From: HGM04593 sp045647885
Lineage (GTDB): Bacteria; Bacteroidota; Bacteroidia; Bacteroidales; Bacteroidaceae
NCBI GenBank assembly: GCA_045647885.1
Contig: JAZRMX010000026.1
Coordinates: 62,001 to 126,000 of the forward strand
Length of the DNA: 64,000 nt
Reading direction: 5' to 3'
The position numbers were made by a program, and so were the translations under genes. Shown one piece after another: positions 34,345-41,467 of the stretch. Positions within the stretch are counted from its first letter, which is position 1, and every line of letters begins with the position of its first letter. The notes beneath the pieces are model-generated. The model saw only the letters and a list, made by a program, of their open reading frames with translations, did no database searches and was not told the DNA's origin.

Positions 34345-34708
34345 CCTTTTGTTCTTACTTGCGGCCTGTGCGCCGTGTGGCAGGAACGAGGTGTTGCATA
34401 GCTTGCAAACCCGGCAATCGGGGAGCGTGGTGCGGGACAGCATCTACTTGCGCGACAGTGTTTTTGTAGCTCGCAGGGCCGACACGGTCTTTTACGAGAA
34501 GTCAAGAATATTATATCGCGACAGGTGGCGCGTTGATACTTTCATTGCACGCGATACACTTTTTAGGGAAAAGACCGTAACCGTGGAGAAGGTTGTTACA
34601 AAGTACCCCTCGCCGTGGCTTCTGCTTTCCGTAGTTATGCTTTTTTATGTATGGCATAAAGGATGGCTGCGGTGGTTGTGGGTGTTGTTGAAGAATTTGA
34701 TTAAATAG
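34313..34708 (+). CDS. unimolecular-spanin-like lipoprotein, 131 aa
   Basis: Start ATG 34313 overlaps the holin-like gene by 32 nt. N-terminal signal with lipobox LLAAC (Cys at about residue 19), a hydrophilic Arg/Asp-rich periplasmic stretch (RDSIYLRDSVF...YRDRWRVDTF), and a C-terminal membrane helix at about 100-125 (PWLLLSVVMLFYVW) with a basic tail. An outer-membrane lipid anchor plus an inner-membrane helix in one chain is the u-spanin layout, which fuses the envelopes at lysis. Tight overlap with the holin-like gene supports this. Confidence 0.6.
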   Translation: MKRRGIVWLCSLLFLLAACAPCGRNEVLHSLQTRQSGSVVRDSIYLRDSVFVARRADTVFYEKSRILYRDRWRVDTFIARDTLFREKTVTVEKVVTKYPSPWLLLSVVMLFYVWHKGWLRWLWVLLKNLIK

Positions 34709-34713
34709 TATTT

Positions 34714-37605
34714 ATGCAGAAAAGTTTTTCATTCAAAGGTATTACAAGACATAGTGATGACCTCCTTGTCAGTGACGGGGAGTGTATGGAACTTGTGAAT
34801 TTAAGGGTGAAGGATGGCTGTCTTGAACCCTTGCCGTCGGAGTATAACGAAACGGAACTGGAGTACTGCTATGAGAAGGCCTATCGCCACCCGGTGTCGG
34901 AGATGTTGCTGTGTGTTGAGTACAGGAATCAGGGCCGTGTACATTTTTACGACAAGGATTTGAAACTTGTGAAGAGCGAGGCTGGGGAGGATGAACTTTT
35001 TCCCGACCTCTGCAATATAGTGCGCATTGAGTTTGTGGGTAGTCTCGTTTGCTGTTTCTCTGAGAGTACAACATATTATTTGGTGTACGACTCGGGGGAA
35101 TATCGTTGGTTGGGTGTGAGACCCTTCCTTCCCGAACTCTCGTTCAGCTATGACTCTATTGTTGTGGAGAGTGCAACAGACGATGAGTATCTTGCCGGAG
35201 TATCGTTGCGTAAGGAGGATGCCCCTACGCGATGGGGTAATGTGTCGAAGGGGTATTTCGACCATTGCCTCTCTATGCTGCACAGCCGTGGCTACTATGT
35301 CGACAGGGCTCTCTTCCGTTATGCTCTTCGCCTGTTCGATGGTAATTATTTCTGTTATTCGCCCATCTATTATGTCGACGATGACAACGCGGTGGGCGAG
35401 CTTGCCAGAGATGCAAAGAATTTCTATTCAAAGCCACTTGAGTCCTCGGCTTCGTCGAGCAGATATGTGGCTCGCGTGCAGGGCTTCCTGCCAACATTCC
35501 ATTTGAAGAATCTCGACCTTTCGGCGTGGAGTAATATAGTAGTGGGTGTAGACATCTTTACTACGGGTTCCATATATGGGCACAAAGTGGTTACATCAAA
35601 CGAGGAGTTTTCGATAAGGAACAATGTGCGGTATTCAAAGGACGATGGCTTTGAACGTTATGTGGAGAAGGGTGGTGAAGAGATTATGAACGACGTGCAG
35701 AATGCTGCAACGTTCTACAAAATTGCCGAGTTCAATGCTCAGGGTGTTCTTGTCGATAGCGTGAAGGATGTCTCTTTGTCAAGTCTGGCATTATGCGACT
35801 CACTTCCCGACGAGGCGGGTTCGCAGACCGACCGTTCTGCTTCATATACACTTTTCTTCAATGGACGTCTGCATTTGGCCGGCGTGAAGGAGTCTTTTAT
35901 GAAAGGGTATGGCCCGCGTGCCCATTTGCCTGCAGGTGTTACTCCCACAAAGGCCGATTATGCTTTGGTGGTCACACGTATAAAGACTACTGCGGGTGTG
36001 GCAGTCGTGAAACGTGAGTATATAAGGGACTATACTTTGGGTCTTAAGGACGGTGCTTTGTGGATGACTCCTTATATTATGTATCCCGATTCGCGAGCTT
36101 TTGAGATAATGTTCACCATCACTATGGGCGATGTAACCTATCGCAGAACATTCCCCTTGAAACAGCATCGTATGCTTAATCTCGCATCCTATGTAAATCC
36201 CGGAGGAAGCAGGCTCACAGTCTCTCTTGAATGTCATCTCACGGTCGGGACAAGGCCATCTTCTTATTCGGTCGAGGATATTCTGGCCTTCTTCTCCAAT
36301 ACTCCCGGTGTATATGAAATCAAATATACATCAACTGGACAATGGTGTTATGGCGACCAGCCGTTTGTATCGAATAAAAGTGCCAGCATCAATAATCCGT
36401 ACCGTATAATCGCAACGTTGAACCCACATGTAGGTGATACCATTAAAATAACCATATCAAAGAATGATGATGTGAGCGATGTGAAAGGTGTCGAGGATAT
36501 AGCTTTTGATGACTCGTGGGAAATTATAGAGGAAGTGGTGGATGTAGCCGAGGAAAACTGCTGTGAAGTCCGTGGCAATGTGCTGAAGGTATCGGCCGTT
36601 GATAATCCTTTTTGCTTTGCGCCCATAAACACCTATACGCCATCGCAGGGCGATATTCTGGCCATAAGCAGCAATGCTGTTGCGCTGTCACAAGGGCAGT
36701 TCGGCCAATATCCGCTTTATGTCTTTTCCAAAGATGGTGTGTGGGCAATGGAGGGAACAGCTTCGGGTGGTGTAACTTATGCACGCTCTTATCCTGTTGC
36801 ACGCGAGCTATGTACCAATGGAAATTCCATCTGTTGCACCGACTCGGGTGTGCTGTTCCTTGGCAAAAGGGGAATTATGCTGCTCCAGGGAAGTAGCCTT
36901 AGCTGCATAACCGATGCCATTGATGCCGAGTCACACTTTATGCAGGGGGTAGACCACGAGAATATTCTCTACAAGATTGCAAGGATTACTGAAACGCAAT
37001 ACGCCTTGAGCAGGGAGCCTTTGTCGGATTTCCTCAAGGGAAATGTGGCAATGGGCTATGTTTCGGCCGAGAATGAGGTGTGGGTGTCCAATAACGACTT
37101 CAATTACTCTTATGTCTATTCATTGAGTAATGGCACGTGGACGAAGATTTCAAAAAGTTTTATGTGCTTTGTGAATTCTTATCCACACCAGTTGTATCTG
37201 CGTATTGTTGACGATAAAAGTTACATTGCAGTTATTGACAGGGAGAATGCCCTGCGCCACACTTATGTGACACTCTTTACGCGACCGCAACTTTTGGGAA
37301 ACAAGTTGCCCAAACGCATTTTGCAGTTTATGCTGCACGCAGCGGTAAGGATTACCGATACTGGCCATGATATTGATTTTTGTGGCTTGGCCTGTTACCT
37401 GTTATGCAGTAACGACGGCGTACATTTTAAATTAGTTGCCGGTGCCGAGAAAAAAAAGGATTTTAATGATATGGTTTTTCCATATTTCCCAACGCAGGCA
37501 TACAAGTATTATATAGTTGCCCTGACAGGTTCTGTTGCTCTTGAAAGCCGCATTGTGGATGCTGAAATCTTAATTGAACCGGCTTGGGAAAACCGTTTAC
37601 GTTGA
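34714..37605 (+). CDS. large beta-propeller/nozzle-like virion protein, 963 aa
   Basis: 963 aa, beta-rich throughout, no signal peptide. The N-terminus reads SFKGITRHSDDLLVSDGECMELVNLRVKDGCLEPL, a first propeller-blade-like segment I associate with nozzle/stabilisation proteins of Bacteroidota podovirus-like phages (P22 gp10-like role). The C-terminal ~200 residues include GVWAMEGTASGGVTYARSYPV and AENEVWVSNNDFNYSYVYS, repeated blade-like units. It would close or extend the tail. It is too beta-rich to be a portal. An adhesin role is an alternative. Confidence 0.5.
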   Translation: MQKSFSFKGITRHSDDLLVSDGECMELVNLRVKDGCLEPLPSEYNETELEYCYEKAYRHPVSEMLLCVEYRNQGRVHFYDKDLKLVKSEAGEDELFPDLCNIVRIEFVGSLVCCFSESTTYYLVYDSGEYRWLGVRPFLPELSFSYDSIVVESATDDEYLAGVSLRKEDAPTRWGNVSKGYFDHCLSMLHSRGYYVDRALFRYALRLFDGNYFCYSPIYYVDDDNAVGELARDAKNFYSKPLESSASSSRYVARVQGFLPTFHLKNLDLSAWSNIVVGVDIFTTGSIYGHKVVTSNEEFSIRNNVRYSKDDGFERYVEKGGEEIMNDVQNAATFYKIAEFNAQGVLVDSVKDVSLSSLALCDSLPDEAGSQTDRSASYTLFFNGRLHLAGVKESFMKGYGPRAHLPAGVTPTKADYALVVTRIKTTAGVAVVKREYIRDYTLGLKDGALWMTPYIMYPDSRAFEIMFTITMGDVTYRRTFPLKQHRMLNLASYVNPGGSRLTVSLECHLTVGTRPSSYSVEDILAFFSNTPGVYEIKYTSTGQWCYGDQPFVSNKSASINNPYRIIATLNPHVGDTIKITISKNDDVSDVKGVEDIAFDDSWEIIEEVVDVAEENCCEVRGNVLKVSAVDNPFCFAPINTYTPSQGDILAISSNAVALSQGQFGQYPLYVFSKDGVWAMEGTASGGVTYARSYPVARELCTNGNSICCTDSGVLFLGKRGIMLLQGSSLSCITDAIDAESHFMQGVDHENILYKIARITETQYALSREPLSDFLKGNVAMGYVSAENEVWVSNNDFNYSYVYSLSNGTWTKISKSFMCFVNSYPHQLYLRIVDDKSYIAVIDRENALRHTYVTLFTRPQLLGNKLPKRILQFMLHAAVRITDTGHDIDFCGLACYLLCSNDGVHFKLVAGAEKKKDFNDMVFPYFPTQAYKYYIVALTGSVALESRIVDAEILIEPAWENRLR

Positions 37606-37611
37606 TTGATT

Positions 37612-38028
37612 ATGGAAATAAAAATTGATAAAAAAGAACTTTTGACCGACTTGCATAGAATGTCGGCGCATTTGGGAATGAAACTTGGAGCGCCTGAACT
37701 TGTTGCTTCCACCGTGGACGATGAGGATAAGATTGAATTGCTGTTACAAGCCTCTTTTGCCGAACTGCTCAACATCCTTTCGCCCTATGCAACAATAGAA
37801 CAGATTGCCGATGAGGCTGTGTTTACTATGAATATGCCTGCGAACTGGAAAAAGGGACAGGCCAATGCTCTTGTTCTCCTTTCTTGTGATTACCTGCGCC
37901 ATTCGCTATTGGCGCGTTGGCTCGATTCTGTTAAAAGTGACAATGCCATGCTTTATCGTACATTGAACAGGGAAACAGCCGATGCTATAGTGCATATATT
38001 GTCGTTACGGGAAAAACCGACCCCTTAG
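37612..38028 (+). CDS. virus-cassette protein, 138 aa, end of rightward arm
   Basis: Start ATG 37612 is preferred over an upstream in-frame TTG; it begins 6 nt after the nozzle-like gene. Helical, acidic, with conserved-looking LLTDLHRMSAHLGMKLG and MNMPANWKKGQANALVLLSCDYLRHSLLARWL. Function unknown. A strong terminator follows. Confidence 0.65.
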   Translation: MEIKIDKKELLTDLHRMSAHLGMKLGAPELVASTVDDEDKIELLLQASFAELLNILSPYATIEQIADEAVFTMNMPANWKKGQANALVLLSCDYLRHSLLARWLDSVKSDNAMLYRTLNRETADAIVHILSLREKPTP

Positions 38029-38034
38029 TGGGGT

Positions 38035-38081
38035 GATAAAAACAGAGGTGAAGGTCAAAAACCTTCACCTCTGTTTTTATC
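38035..38081. terminator. bidirectional terminator, end of rightward arm
   Basis: GATAAAAACAGAGGTGAAGG... pairs perfectly over 21 bp with its complement around CAAAA. It ends the structural operon, and the right arm carries the stop codon of the leftward gene at 38077. Confidence 0.88.
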
Positions 38082-38289
38082 CCATTACAATGTCTTTTGA
38101 GTAGCGTCTGTTTGTGTCACGTATAATCTTTTTCTGGTTTTTGCCTATGTATATGCTGCACGCTGCAAAAATTATGAAAGAGACGACAAATGCCATTGTG
38201 GGCAGGAACTCGTCCAATATGCTTTCGCAGCAACCTATCATCAGTGCCAGGCTTATTAATTGTATGCTAATGAGTGTGTTTGCTTTCAT
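38077..38289 (-). CDS. small two-helix membrane protein, 70 aa
   Basis: Two hydrophobic helices (about 5-22 and 30-50) and a basic C-terminal tail (GKNQKKIIRDTNRRYSK). Encoded leftward after the 129-aa gene (11-nt gap). Could be an accessory lysis or superinfection-exclusion protein; no specific evidence. Confidence 0.5.
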   Translation of the reverse strand: MKANTLISIQLISLALMIGCCESILDEFLPTMAFVVSFIIFAACSIYIGKNQKKIIRDTNRRYSKDIVMG

Positions 38290-38300
38290 AGTGTGTATAT

Positions 38301-38690
38301 CTATTTTTCTGTTTTATCGAATGCCCAGTAAATCAATCTGCTGCTACCGGTGTCGCTCTCTTTGGTCTTTAGCGTTGCTTGGCTTATGACTTGCCTTTTG
38401 CGATAAAGGACAACCCTGCCAATAGTGCATTCGTCGCCGCTCTCCCCGCCAATGGATTTTATTTCCATTTTATATCTGTTTAGTTTCAGAATCTTTGCCC
38501 TCGCTGCGAGAAAATTCTCAACAAAAGGCTCCTTGCGGAATCTGTCATATATCTGATAGCTCTCGGTAAGGTGGCTGGTCCATTCTTTATTGCGCCGTAA
38601 CGCATAGAATAGCGACTCAAACCATTCCATAAATTTCTCGGCAACGTAATCGCACCATTGCCTTGTTTTCCAAATCTCTCTACTTCTCAT
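38301..38690 (-). CDS. cassette regulatory-region gene, 129 aa, unknown
   Basis: Basic, aromatic N-terminal half (KTRQWCDYVAEKFMEWFESLFYALRRNKEW) and a beta-rich C-terminal half. No known motif. It is transcribed leftward from the region that carries three operator-like sites, divergent from the repressor, the usual position of an early or accessory gene under repressor control. Confidence 0.6.
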   Translation of the reverse strand: MRSREIWKTRQWCDYVAEKFMEWFESLFYALRRNKEWTSHLTESYQIYDRFRKEPFVENFLAARAKILKLNRYKMEIKSIGGESGDECTIGRVVLYRKRQVISQATLKTKESDTGSSRLIYWAFDKTEK

Positions 38691-38761
38691 AATTAAATCT
38701 GTTGTTATATCTTTTGTGTTTTCTTCTATTTTTATTATGTTTGTCGCGGATTTTATTGAAA

Positions 38762-38777
38762 TAGCCTTTTTTAGCTG
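38762..38777. promoter_or_regulatory. operator-like site O2, TAGC-N8-GCTG
   Basis: TAGC at 38762-38765 and GCTG at 38774-38777 with an 8-nt T-rich spacer, 72 nt upstream of the leftward gene start. Confidence 0.45.
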
Positions 38778-38812
38778 TATATTCTGCTGTTTTTCCCGTT
38801 TTTTTGGTAAAA

Positions 38813-38828
38813 TAGCTGTTTATGGCTG
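38813..38828. promoter_or_regulatory. operator-like site O3, TAGC-N8-GCTG
   Basis: TAGC at 38813-38816 and GCTG at 38825-38828, directly downstream (on the minus strand) of the -7 box at 38829-38836, where it would cover the start of transcription. Confidence 0.5.
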
Positions 38829-38836
38829 CAAATATA
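38829..38836 (-). promoter_or_regulatory. -7 box for the leftward gene at 38690
   Basis: TATATTTG on the minus strand, a perfect TAnnTTTG. Site O3 abuts it. Confidence 0.5.
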
Positions 38837-38876
38837 ATCTTATATTCGTTAATATTTGTTGCGAAATTAACCCAAT

Positions 38877-38892
38877 TAGCAAAAAATGGCTA
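38877..38892. promoter_or_regulatory. operator-like site O4, TAGC-N8-GCTA
   Basis: TAGCAAAAAATGGCTA, 13 of 16 positions identical to O1. It lies 48 nt before the repressor ATG and could mediate autoregulation. Confidence 0.55.
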
Positions 38893-38940
38893 TTTTAAAA
38901 TGATTCTAAATAATGTGCAGAAACAAAGAATAGCAGAAAG

Positions 38941-39573
38941 ATGGAAGGTAGTATCAAGGAGAGAATATTGAGTGTTTTCAAGTTCAAGAATATGAATGTA
39001 AACAGGGCAAGCCGTCTGCTCGGGATTCCCCAGCGTACACTCAACAGGCAGGTCAACGAGGATGGCAAGGTGGGTATGGAACTGGTGTATTCATTGCTAA
39101 ATGTATTTACCGATATTTCCCCTTCGTGGTTGCTGTTGGGGCAGGGCGAAATGTTTGTCGATGCCGACGTTATGTTGGCTCCTTCGGGCGCTGCGCCTTT
39201 TTACAGCAACCTACCGGTTACAGCAGGGCATTACGATGCCTTTGATCCTGCAAGAGAGAAACCTACCGGGTATATCTCAATGCCAGGTCTCTCGGCTCAG
39301 TTTTATTTTCCTGTTTTTGGAACATCTATGGAGCCCGAGATTTATTCGGGCGATATAGTGGGCGTGAACAGGGTTGATTCCTTGCGCGACATTGACCCCG
39401 ACAAGATATATATGATTGTCACCAATGAGTCGCGTATGATAAAGCGTTGCCACTCCGACGAGAATGACGACTCTGTAATGTGGTGCGTCTCTCCAAACTA
39501 TCCATCGTTCAAGATAAATAAAAAGGATATTTGTGCAATGTTTCACGTAGTGAACAGAATAGAAAGGCTTTAG
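38941..39573 (+). CDS. LexA/CI-type prophage repressor (HTH + S24 peptidase)
   Basis: 210 aa. Residues about 1-70 form an XRE-like helix-turn-helix (MNVNRASRLLGIPQRTLNRQVN). A linker with Ala95-Gly96 is a possible self-cleavage bond. Residues about 110-205 are an S24 peptidase domain with catalytic Ser129 in FGTSMEPEI and Lys168 in SRMIKRC. The layout implies RecA/SOS-triggered inactivation. The gene is divergent from the 129-aa gene, and three TAGC-N8-GCT(A/G) sites lie in between. It is the best evidence that the cassette is, or was, inducible. Confidence 0.88.
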   Translation: MEGSIKERILSVFKFKNMNVNRASRLLGIPQRTLNRQVNEDGKVGMELVYSLLNVFTDISPSWLLLGQGEMFVDADVMLAPSGAAPFYSNLPVTAGHYDAFDPAREKPTGYISMPGLSAQFYFPVFGTSMEPEIYSGDIVGVNRVDSLRDIDPDKIYMIVTNESRMIKRCHSDENDDSVMWCVSPNYPSFKINKKDICAMFHVVNRIERL

Positions 39574-39590
39574 TCTTTCTATTTTTTTTA
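39558..39590 (+). terminator. rho-independent terminator of the repressor gene
   Basis: AATAGAAAG / CTTTCTATT followed by a run of Ts; the stem contains the repressor stop codon. Marks the right limit of the cassette. Confidence 0.8.
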
Positions 39591-39676
39591 TCCTCACATC
39601 TGTTGCGCTTTCCGCTATACTCAGCACCCACTTTGCGGGCAAAAGAGTACCGATGTAAAATATTCTCCTTTTTTTA

Positions 39677-39705
39677 TTGTTTTCTCAACATTCTTGCTAT
39701 CTTTG
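39677..39705 (+). promoter_or_regulatory. promoter of the MORN-repeat gene
   Basis: TATCTTTG (39698-39705) with TTG at 39677-39679, an 18-nt spacer. The -7 box is a perfect TAnnTTTG about 70 nt before the ATG at 39777. Confidence 0.55.
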
Positions 39706-39776
39706 CGGTAGCAACCGCTGTAAATGCAGCTCTTGTTGTGAGCTGTTGGCAGAGTGCTACTAATGAATGGTTATCA

Positions 39777-40958
39777 ATGAAGTTTAATATAATAATTTCT
39801 CTTTTTATGCTGTGTCTGCCGTTTGTTGCGGTGTCACAGAATCTTACCACGCAGTCCAATACATCTACGCCTGTACGCGAAATGGTTGACGATGCGATTA
39901 GAAACTCCTTGAATGCAAAAACTTTAACGCTTAAGGGCGGTGTGAAGTATACCGGTGAGGTAAAGGGTAAAAAACCGAACGGGTATGGCCGTGCCGAATA
40001 CCCTAACGGAGATGTCTATGAAGGACATTTCTCACGTGGAGTGCGTCAGGGATTGGGCATATATACCTATGCCGACGGCGAACGCTACGAGGGCGCTTTT
40101 GTCGACGGCAGACAGCACGGCAAAGGAACCTGCTATTTTGTCGATGGTAAGGTGTACAACGGTTTTTGGGAATTTGATTTTCAGCAAGGCTATGGCAAGA
40201 TGACATATCCTAACGGTGATATCTATGTCGGCTCGTGGAGTGGTGACAAGCGCGATGGCAATGGTAGTTATTTCTTCGCTTCGGGCGAATCCTATTCCGG
40301 TGACTGGAAAGAGGACCGATACAACGGTACCGGTACCTTTGTGTGGCAGGACAGTTGCCGTTACGACGGCGGGTGGAAAAACGGTCTGCGTAGCGGTGAA
40401 GGCAGTTACCGTTACTCAAATGGTGATGAATATCGTGGTGCTTGGCTAAATGATGTCCGTCACGGTAAAGGTGTCTACATCTTTGCCGACAGCTGCCGTT
40501 ACGAGGGTGACTATGTTAACGGAATGTGGCACGGCAGGGGTATCTTCGTCGATGCCGACGGTACGCTCTATGAGGGTGGTTTTTCCGAAGGGCTTCGCCA
40601 TGGATTGGGAACTATGAAATACCCCGATGGTGCCGTGTATAATGGCGAATGGCTCGATGGTGAGCGTTCGGGCAAAGGAAAATACACCTGGGCGAACGGT
40701 GATGTCTACGAGGGCGACTGGAGCGACGATACTATGAACGGGCAGGGAATCCTGCGCCTTGCCGATGGAAGAAAGTACCGTGGCGGGTTCTTGAATGGTG
40801 AGGAACACGGAAATGGCGTGGCAGTTGATGTCGATGGCACACGCTACGAAGGAACCTTTGAGGAGGGGCAGCGTCACGGGAAATTTATTGTAAAGGATAC
40901 AACCGGAAAAATAATAAGAGAGTGTGTGTATAATTTAGGAACAGTAAGTATAAAATAA
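39777..40958 (+). CDS. exported MORN-repeat protein, 393 aa
   Basis: Start ATG 39777 gives a signal peptide (hydrophobic core FNIIISLFMLCLPFVAVSQ); a longer open frame upstream crosses the promoter. After ~40 residues come about 14 tandem MORN units of ~23 residues (YxGxWxxGxxxGxGxxxxxDG), e.g. YEGHFSRGVRQGLG and YEGAFVDGRQHGKG. MORN repeats form an elongated beta sheet that can bind lipids, carbohydrate or protein. No enzymatic domain is attached. Periplasmic or surface location is inferred. Confidence 0.85.
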   Translation: MKFNIIISLFMLCLPFVAVSQNLTTQSNTSTPVREMVDDAIRNSLNAKTLTLKGGVKYTGEVKGKKPNGYGRAEYPNGDVYEGHFSRGVRQGLGIYTYADGERYEGAFVDGRQHGKGTCYFVDGKVYNGFWEFDFQQGYGKMTYPNGDIYVGSWSGDKRDGNGSYFFASGESYSGDWKEDRYNGTGTFVWQDSCRYDGGWKNGLRSGEGSYRYSNGDEYRGAWLNDVRHGKGVYIFADSCRYEGDYVNGMWHGRGIFVDADGTLYEGGFSEGLRHGLGTMKYPDGAVYNGEWLDGERSGKGKYTWANGDVYEGDWSDDTMNGQGILRLADGRKYRGGFLNGEEHGNGVAVDVDGTRYEGTFEEGQRHGKFIVKDTTGKIIRECVYNLGTVSIK

Positions 40959-40968
40959 AACAACGACT

Positions 40969-41418
40969 ATGATACTTGATTCACTTAAAAATTTGAGAAA
41001 TTATGAGGGTTTGCACCCTAATTTCGCAAAAGCGATGGATTTTTTGCTGAACAGCGATTTGAAGAATCTTCCTCTCGGCCGTAATGAAATTTGCGGTGAC
41101 GAGATTTTTGCAAACGTGATGGAGGCCCAGCCCCGTACAAAAGAGGAGGTACCCGTGGAGGTGCATCGCAAGTATATTGATATACAGGTGCCCATTTCGG
41201 GTGACGAGGTTATGGGATATACTCCGCTTGAGCAGTTGCCCTCTTGTGAATACAGCGAAGCCAACGATGTGGCTCTCTATCCCGTGGGTATGTTGGCTGC
41301 AAGCTACTTTGAGGTAAAGAACACAATGTTTACAATCTTCTTCCCGCAGGATGGGCACGCACCCGCGGTGACACCTATTCCTGTAAAGAAGATTATTGTG
41401 AAGATAGCTGTAGGCTGA
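40969..41418 (+). CDS. YhcH/YjgK/YiaL family protein (DUF386)
   Basis: 149 aa cupin-like protein. Family features: an N-terminal MILDSLKNL, a central EVHRKYIDIQVPISGDEVMGY and a C-terminal FFPQDGHAPAV, which contribute conserved Glu/His residues of the putative metal site. Relatives take part in sugar or sialic-acid metabolism, e.g. as anomerases. It starts 10 nt after the MORN gene and 49 nt before glgB. Exact substrate unknown. Confidence 0.9.
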   Translation: MILDSLKNLRNYEGLHPNFAKAMDFLLNSDLKNLPLGRNEICGDEIFANVMEAQPRTKEEVPVEVHRKYIDIQVPISGDEVMGYTPLEQLPSCEYSEANDVALYPVGMLAASYFEVKNTMFTIFFPQDGHAPAVTPIPVKKIIVKIAVG

Positions 41419-41467
41419 CTCTTATCAAAACAATTTTAATTTAAAAACAAACTAATCTTTTAATATT

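Noticed and set aside
34714..37605. Large gene as a phage portal
   Set aside because: The product is beta-rich with repeated blade-like segments and lacks the long helices of portals.
39531..39776. Longer start for the MORN-repeat gene
   Set aside because: It would overlap the repressor end, its terminator and the MORN promoter. ATG 39777 restores a normal signal peptide.
26048..39776. Integrase, tRNA-linked att site or flanking direct repeats of the virus-like cassette
   Set aside because: I compared the two edges by eye and found no shared repeat and no tRNA. This does not exclude a short or degenerate site.
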